Positions 5,977 through 8,691 of a DNA stretch of 8,691 nucleotides are shown in pieces. A program made the position numbers and the translations under genes. The stretch lies in contig DAOUQR010000026.1 of assembly GCA_030625525.1 (NCBI GenBank), positions 1 to 8,691 of the forward strand, written 5' to 3'. The DNA is from Pseudomonadota bacterium (lineage in GTDB: Bacteria; Pseudomonadota; Gammaproteobacteria; DAOUQR01). Under the pieces are notes generated by a model. The model made no database searches. It worked only from the letters and a program-made list of their open reading frames with translations, and was not told the DNA's origin. How positions within the stretch are numbered: the first letter of the stretch is position 1; every line of letters starts with the position of its first letter.

Positions 5977-7041
5977 TTAACGAACACGCCGCAACATAAT
6001 CACAGCGAGGATCGCAAATAACAGTGTCGGCATCAATGCCGCCAGGAGCGGTGGAAATTGGTAGACCAAGCTCAATGGCCCAAAAAATTCATTCAGCAGA
6101 TGAAAACCAAATCCAACCGTTGCCCCGATAATGATCCGAACCCCGATGGTTGTTGATCGCAGTGGTCCAAAAATAAAAGGGATCGCGAGTAACAGCATCA
6201 CAATGCTCGCTATCGGTTGAAAGATCCGCTGCCAATAATTTAATTCATAACTCGTGACGGATACACGGTTACGTTTTTGCTCAGAGACGTAATGATGCAA
6301 TTGGAGCAAATTCATTTCTTGCGGCTCAGTCGATGAGACGGCTAATAAACGTGGACTAAAATCAAGTTGCCACGGCATTGATTTAATCGTCTTTGAAGAA
6401 ATCTGTTTGAGGTGAATCATGCTTTGTGCGACTTGATGAAGCTGCCACTGCTTATCGTGATAACTCGCCGATTTAGCCTGATTAATTTGTTGTAATTGCA
6501 AACGTGGATTAAATAAATATTCCGTAATGCCAAATAAACCCACACCGGGCACGACACTGTCAATATGAATAAAGCGGTTGTCATCACGTAACCAAATACC
6601 GCGCGCTGTTCTAACGGCACTACCACCGGTCATTTTCATGCTGCGATAATCATTTGAATAACTCACGATCTTCGGCAATGCAAGTTCACCAAATAAAGTC
6701 ATGGCAAAAATTAAAATCATCACGGTTTTTAATACCGCCACCGTAATTTGTCGTATCGAAGCACCGGAAGCGCGCATCACGATCAACTCACTGTGATTAG
6801 CTAATTGGCCTAACCCCATTAAACAACCGAGCACACAGGCAACGGGAAAAAACAAATACAATTGATAACACGCTTGCATGCTCACAAAAACAAAGGCTTG
6901 AAAAATGCCATAATCGCCGCGACCAATACTATTAATTTGTCCGACTAAAATGATAAATAGCTGTAGCCCAAATAAAATTAATGTCACCAAGGCAATACTG
7001 CTGAAGACGGTGTTTCCGATGTAGCGCTGTGCGATTTTCAT
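5977..7041 (-). CDS. lptG: LPS export ABC transporter permease LptG
   Basis: LptG is one of two membrane subunits of the LptB2FG complex, which extracts lipopolysaccharide from the inner membrane and pushes it along the LptC-A-D bridge to the outer membrane. The 354 residues fit the family. There are N-terminal helices (about 12-36 and 50-78), then the cytoplasmic coupling region SELIVMRASGAS at 84-95 that contacts LptB. A helix near 100-122 precedes a periplasmic beta-jellyroll of about 125-265, and C-terminal helices follow (about 271-293, 298-318 and 330-350), with IPFIFGPLRSTTIGVRI near 287-303. The start is the ATG at 7041: it overlaps the lptF stop as ATGA, has AAGGA 7 nt upstream (7049-7053), and gives the usual MKIAQRYIG N-terminus. 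The frame is open further upstream but that part lies inside lptF. Overlap means translational coupling, in keeping with equal subunit need. Confidence 0.96.
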   Translation of the reverse strand: MKIAQRYIGNTVFSSIALVTLILFGLQLFIILVGQINSIGRGDYGIFQAFVFVSMQACYQLYLFFPVACVLGCLMGLGQLANHSELIVMRASGASIRQITVAVLKTVMILIFAMTLFGELALPKIVSYSNDYRSMKMTGGSAVRTARGIWLRDDNRFIHIDSVVPGVGLFGITEYLFNPRLQLQQINQAKSASYHDKQWQLHQVAQSMIHLKQISSKTIKSMPWQLDFSPRLLAVSSTEPQEMNLLQLHHYVSEQKRNRVSVTSYELNYWQRIFQPIASIVMLLLAIPFIFGPLRSTTIGVRIIIGATVGFGFHLLNEFFGPLSLVYQFPPLLAALMPTLLFAILAVIMLRRVR

Positions 7042-8111
7042 GCCCACATCCTTTTTAATTTTGGCCAGCCTAAAAGAATCAACGCAAGCATCAATACCAC
7101 TCCGTGCAACCACCACATTCCCAGCCAAGTGGGTATCTTGCCATTGGCCACCCAACCGCGCACCACAAATAGAAAATTGGCATAGACAATAAAAATTAAA
7201 ATCGCCGGCAGCATTTTCGCAAACTTGCCTTGTCGCGGATCGACTTTACTCAGTGGGATCGCCAGCAACGCTAAAAGCAAGACCATGATCGGGATTGAAA
7301 ATCGCCATTGTAACTCGGCTGCTTTTCGCGGATCTTTATTATTCAGTGGCCACAATTGTTTGAAGGTCATCGCTCGCTCACGTTTGCGGATCACTGGCTT
7401 AGCCTTCGGTAAACGTTCACGGTATTGACCAAAATTCACAACGCGAAAATCTTTTTGCCCGGGCACGCCGGTGTATTCTTGCCCGTGATCTAAAACCACA
7501 AACGCGTCACCCGTTTTCTCAGCTAAATGCGCTTGCTTAGCTGTTAACACACTCCACTGTTTTGATTTTTTATCTTGCTGCGCCATGAATACATTGCTGG
7601 CCATGCCCGTGGATTGATTAATATCCGTGGCATAGAGCACCCGTCGCCCACTATTAAAAGTTTGAAACCGACCCGGCAATAATGATTTGAGCAAGACCGC
7701 CGGGCTCGTACTTGTGATCAGACGATCGCGATCGGCAGAAATAATCGGGCTTAACCATAACATCATCGCACCGACGATAATGGCCAACACCAATGCAATC
7801 GTCATCGTCATCGCAATGAGTTTATTCTGACTGAAGCCACAGGCTTGTAATACCGTCATTTCGCTTTCGGCATACATGCGTCCATAACCAATTAAAATCG
7901 CAACATACAGCCCCAGCGGTAACAGCAATGCCAATAGGTTTGGAATTTCTAACATCATGAGTTGAAATAAAATAGCCGACGGCAAACTCCCCGATGCGGC
8001 ACGCATCAAGTAATGCACGAATTGATTGCTGAGAAAAATCAACATTAAAATAGTCGTCAACGCCAACAAGGTGATCACGATCTCTTTAGCGAAATACCGA
8101 AATATAATCAC
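7038..8111 (-). CDS. lptF: LPS export ABC transporter permease LptF
   Basis: Partner of LptG in the LptB2FG lipopolysaccharide extractor of the inner membrane. It is 357 residues, close to the E. coli length of about 366. The start MIIFRYFAKE matches the MIIxRYLxRE opening of the family. Helices lie near 11-36, 47-76 and 99-121. The coupling region ESEMTVLQACGFS spans 82-94. A periplasmic jellyroll of about 125-265 contains GRFQTFNSGRRVLY, and PLSKVDPRQGKFAKMLPAIL at 286-305 leads the C-terminal helices. The start codon is GTG, chosen because it gives the family N-terminus and an in-frame stop lies eight codons upstream with no other usual start between. The Shine-Dalgarno is weak, so initiation may be modest. 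The gene is divergent from pepA, an arrangement conserved in gammaproteobacteria, and overlaps lptG by 4 nt. Confidence 0.96.
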   Translation of the reverse strand: MIIFRYFAKEIVITLLALTTILMLIFLSNQFVHYLMRAASGSLPSAILFQLMMLEIPNLLALLLPLGLYVAILIGYGRMYAESEMTVLQACGFSQNKLIAMTMTIALVLAIIVGAMMLWLSPIISADRDRLITSTSPAVLLKSLLPGRFQTFNSGRRVLYATDINQSTGMASNVFMAQQDKKSKQWSVLTAKQAHLAEKTGDAFVVLDHGQEYTGVPGQKDFRVVNFGQYRERLPKAKPVIRKRERAMTFKQLWPLNNKDPRKAAELQWRFSIPIMVLLLALLAIPLSKVDPRQGKFAKMLPAILIFIVYANFLFVVRGWVANGKIPTWLGMWWLHGVVLMLALILLGWPKLKRMWA

Positions 8112-8143
8112 AAAAACACAGGTCCAAATTCAAGATTGGGCCA

Positions 8144-8173
8144 ATTTTAAACGAATTAGTACCCTGTTGTCAT
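8144..8173 (-). promoter_or_regulatory. lptF: Candidate sigma-70 promoter for lptF-lptG
   Basis: On the reverse strand, ATGACA (8173-8168) and TAAAAT (8149-8144) are 18 bp apart, each matching five of six consensus bases. Transcription would start near 8137, leaving a short leader of about 26 nt before the GTG. This is the strongest promoter-like pair seen in the window. Confidence 0.5.
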
Positions 8174-8195
8174 CCTTTCAATATTCTGAGATGCT
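8167..8195 (+). promoter_or_regulatory. pepA: Weak candidate promoter for pepA, -35 box shared with lptF
   Basis: TTGTCA (8167-8172) matches five of six -35 bases, but the box 17 bp downstream, GATGCT (8190-8195), matches only three of six. Start of transcription would be near 8202, about 23 nt before the pepA ATG. Its -35 box covers five of the six bases of the lptF -35 box on the opposite strand. Confidence 0.25.
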
Positions 8196-8224
8196 TGAGC
8201 CCTTTTATTTATCAGGGAATGACC

Positions 8225-8691
8225 ATGATTTACAGCACGCATACTGACGCAATCCATCAAATACACTCTGACTGCCTCATCTTAGGCGTCCATAGTAATG
8301 AGCTTGATAAGACAGCCCTTGAATTTGATAAAGCCACCGATGGTTACTTGTCAAAATTAATTGAACAAGGTGATTTTAAAGCGAAAGTGGGCGACAACAT
8401 GGTGCTGCGTCATGTGCCTAACTTGGAGATCAGTCGTGTTATTTTAATTGGCTGTGGCGATAACGCCCTATTAAGCTCTGACGATTTCATGAAAATATTA
8501 TTAGCGGCGACCACACAATTAAACAAAACAACGGCCAACAACGCACACAGCTTACTGACCTTATTAAATGTTAAAGATGGGAACCTCGCCTGGAAAGTTC
8601 AGCACCACATCTTACGACATGAAGCACAAAATTATCGCTTCAACCAATGTAAATCTAAAAAAGATGACGCCCCCAGCGCATTAGAAAATCT
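8225..8691 (+). CDS. pepA: Leucyl aminopeptidase (M17 family), N-terminal part
   Basis: The frame is open from ATG at 8225 to the window edge, 155 complete codons. PepA is a cytosolic hexameric metallopeptidase that removes N-terminal residues, with leucine preferred, and takes part in peptide turnover; the E. coli protein also binds DNA in cer recombination and carAB control. Visible here is only the non-catalytic M17 N-terminal domain. It aligns by eye with E. coli PepA: LILGVHSNELDKTALEFDKATDGY-type text near 18-41, VLRHVPNLEISRVILIGCG at 60-78, and a WKVQHHI segment near 122-128. The metal-binding catalytic domain lies past the edge. A good Shine-Dalgarno (AGGGA, 8214-8218) sits 6 nt before the ATG. 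Divergence from lptF is the usual gammaproteobacterial order and supports the call. Confidence 0.94.
   Translation, partial: MIYSTHTDAIHQIHSDCLILGVHSNELDKTALEFDKATDGYLSKLIEQGDFKAKVGDNMVLRHVPNLEISRVILIGCGDNALLSSDDFMKILLAATTQLNKTTANNAHSLLTLLNVKDGNLAWKVQHHILRHEAQNYRFNQCKSKKDDAPSALEN

Noticed and set aside
7042..7155. 38-codon N-terminal extension of lptG
   Set aside because: It lies entirely within lptF and does not resemble LptG; the ATG in the ATGA overlap has a good Shine-Dalgarno and gives the family N-terminus.
8026..8247. 73-codon forward open frame across the lptF start and the pepA start
   Set aside because: It overlaps the conserved N-termini of both flanking genes and covers the promoter region; a chance frame.

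Overview
The window looks like chromosome from an AT-rich gammaproteobacterium, plausibly a host-associated member of the Legionellales (Legionella/Coxiella/Berkiella-like). The grounds are the classic gammaproteobacterial arrangement of pepA divergent from lptF-lptG, a YdgA-type (DUF945) protein, an MFS carrier that resembles the phagosomal transporters of intracellular gammaproteobacteria, and a large ankyrin/HAD-like protein of the sort seen among secreted effectors. The genus is inference; no rRNA or other marker is present.

Layout, left to right. (1) 1-225: the C-terminus of ribose-phosphate pyrophosphokinase (prs), forward. (2) 240-2540: a 766-aa protein that I do not recognise as a whole, starting 14 nt after prs. 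It has a weak ankyrin-like middle, a HAD-type phosphatase domain with readable motifs, and an acidic tail. It ends in a bidirectional hairpin terminator (about 2539-2568). (3) 5384-2592, reverse: an MFS transporter followed 45 bp later by a ydgA homologue, probably one transcription unit from a promoter near 5427-5455. (4) 5385-5976: a 592-bp stretch with no convincing gene. It holds a 111-bp nested palindromic element (5525-5635) and a perfect 12-bp hairpin (5775-5804) that could end a small RNA or the lptFG message. (5) 8111-5977, reverse: lptF and lptG with an ATGA overlap, the membrane subunits of the lipopolysaccharide export ABC transporter. (6) 8225-8691, forward: the start of pepA (leucyl aminopeptidase), cut by the window edge. 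The 113-bp gap between lptF and pepA carries back-to-back promoter candidates whose -35 boxes overlap.

Functionally the region mixes housekeeping genes (PRPP synthesis, LPS export, peptide turnover) with two accessory-looking parts: the ankyrin/HAD protein behind prs and the palindromic element in the MFS-lptG gap. These two are the best candidates for something undescribed. I see no tRNA, rRNA, CRISPR array, transposase or phage gene.
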